NCBI GenBank assembly: GCA_036518635.1
Contig: DATDMT010000158.1
Coordinates: forward strand, 1-35,540
Length of the DNA: 35,540 nucleotides
Reading direction: 5' to 3'
Origin: AWTP1-18 sp036518635
Lineage (GTDB): Bacteria; Pseudomonadota; Gammaproteobacteria; Burkholderiales; Rhodocyclaceae
Below, one piece after another: positions 35,016 to 35,540 of the stretch. How positions within the stretch are numbered: position 1 is the first letter of the stretch; each line of letters begins with the position of its first letter. The translations under genes and the position numbers were made by a program. The notes under the pieces were generated by a model. The model was not told the DNA's origin. It did not search any database and saw only the letters and a list, made by a program, of their open reading frames with translations.

Positions 35016-35540
35016 TCAGTCACCGCCCAGCACCCGCCTCACCGGATCGTCCACAGGGTCGGCGATCTGCTGCACCACGGCCTTCAACTGAGCGTCCCGT
35101 TCCGGTGCCGCGGTCTTCAGGAACGTGTCGATCACCCGGTTACTGACGGTCAGGCGCGCCTGGCCGACGGCGTCGCTCTTGCCCAGGCTGTCGCCGGCCA
35201 GCTTGTCCGGCTCGTCGTTGTCCATCTCCAACTGGCGGAATTCCTTCTTGGTCTCGATCAGCGCCTTAACCGCATCCACCTGGGATTGGCGGAACTCGAA
35301 ATCCTGGCTCTTGATCTGCATCCGGCCGCCGAAGTAGAAGCCAATGATCACGCTGAGCAAGGCCCAGTAGCCGTTGGGAATCGAGCTCAGGGCCAGGGTG
35401 ACCCGGGCAAAGTATTCCGGATTCACATAGGCCAGGACAAAGACGAAGATGACCGTGGAGGCGATCAAGGGCCGCACCAGGCGGTTGAAGCCATCGGCCA
35501 GGGAATCCACCCAGTTGCGGTTCTCGCGGTTGGTGAATTC
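35016..35540 (-). CDS. holin-like small membrane protein, 5' end outside window
   Basis: The frame runs off the right edge of the window, so the N-terminus is missing; the visible 174 residues begin EFTNRENRNWVDSLADG. Two hydrophobic segments follow (LIASTVIFVFVLAYV and IPNGYWALLSVIIGFYFGG), then a charged cytoplasmic tail. The NRENR-W-DS-DG-NR-RP pattern before the first helix resembles 3TM-type holins (DUF3154 group). An internal GTG at 35510 could be taken for a start but the frame upstream is coding-like. Such genes occur in prophages and gene-transfer-agent-like clusters, but no other phage gene is visible here. Confidence 0.6.
   Translation of the reverse strand, partial: EFTNRENRNWVDSLADGFNRLVRPLIASTVIFVFVLAYVNPEYFARVTLALSSIPNGYWALLSVIIGFYFGGRMQIKSQDFEFRQSQVDAVKALIETKKEFRQLEMDNDEPDKLAGDSLGKSDAVGQARLTVSNRVIDTFLKTAAPERDAQLKAVVQQIADPVDDPVRRVLGGD

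Overview
The window is a GC-rich chromosomal stretch with the gene content and gene order of a betaproteobacterium, most likely of the Rhodocyclales (Azoarcus/Thauera/Dechloromonas-like). This rests on the neighbourhood yqgE-ruvX-pyrB-pyrC' facing yggU-yggT-proC-yggS, divergent from pilT-pilU, and on the type IV pilus chemotaxis, branched-chain amino acid ABC transporter and c-type cytochrome genes. Genus-level placement is inference. I see no rRNA, tRNA, CRISPR array or intact insertion sequence.

Layout. 1-7000: the end of a ChpA/PilL-type hybrid chemotaxis kinase, a DUF374 acyltransferase, a large membrane HD-GYP protein with GAF domain, a conserved protein of unknown function, a small cyclic-nucleotide-binding protein, and a secreted protein with less GC-biased base use. 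7000-12600: photolyase (minus strand), a membrane zinc-ribbon/HEAGH protein, then yqgE-ruvX-pyrB-pyrC', in which pyrC' encodes a dihydroorotase homologue without its metal ligands. 12600-17500: yggS-proC-yggT-yggU on the minus strand, divergent from pilT and pilU. 17500-22000: two small proteins, an RlmL-type rRNA methyltransferase, hemJ, an SDR protein and a flavin/2Fe-2S reductase. 22000-27300: an orphan SPASM radical SAM enzyme, an apparent operon MCP - short phosphate-binding-like protein - porin, and a divergent PilZ protein. 27300-32300: a branched-chain amino acid (Liv) ABC transporter. 32300-35540: cytochrome c, SelO, a periplasmic PrxQ-type peroxiredoxin and a truncated holin-like gene.

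The most unusual signal lies outside the genes. Six copies of a GC-rich REP-like hairpin element sit immediately 3' of pyrC', pilT, pilU, hemJ, the PilZ gene and livG, always in the same orientation relative to the upstream gene. In five of the six, the last codons of the upstream gene form one arm of a near-perfect palindrome whose other arm follows directly. The palindrome sequence differs at each locus; only the following hairpin and a CTAGT-like motif are shared. This looks like a repeat whose arrival is coupled to inverted duplication of the host gene's 3' end, or a composite gene-end cap. In the copy inside the Liv operon the element has no in-frame stop, so livG and livF form one 528-codon frame with the repeat translated as a linker, and no ATG, GTG or TTG is available to start LivF separately.
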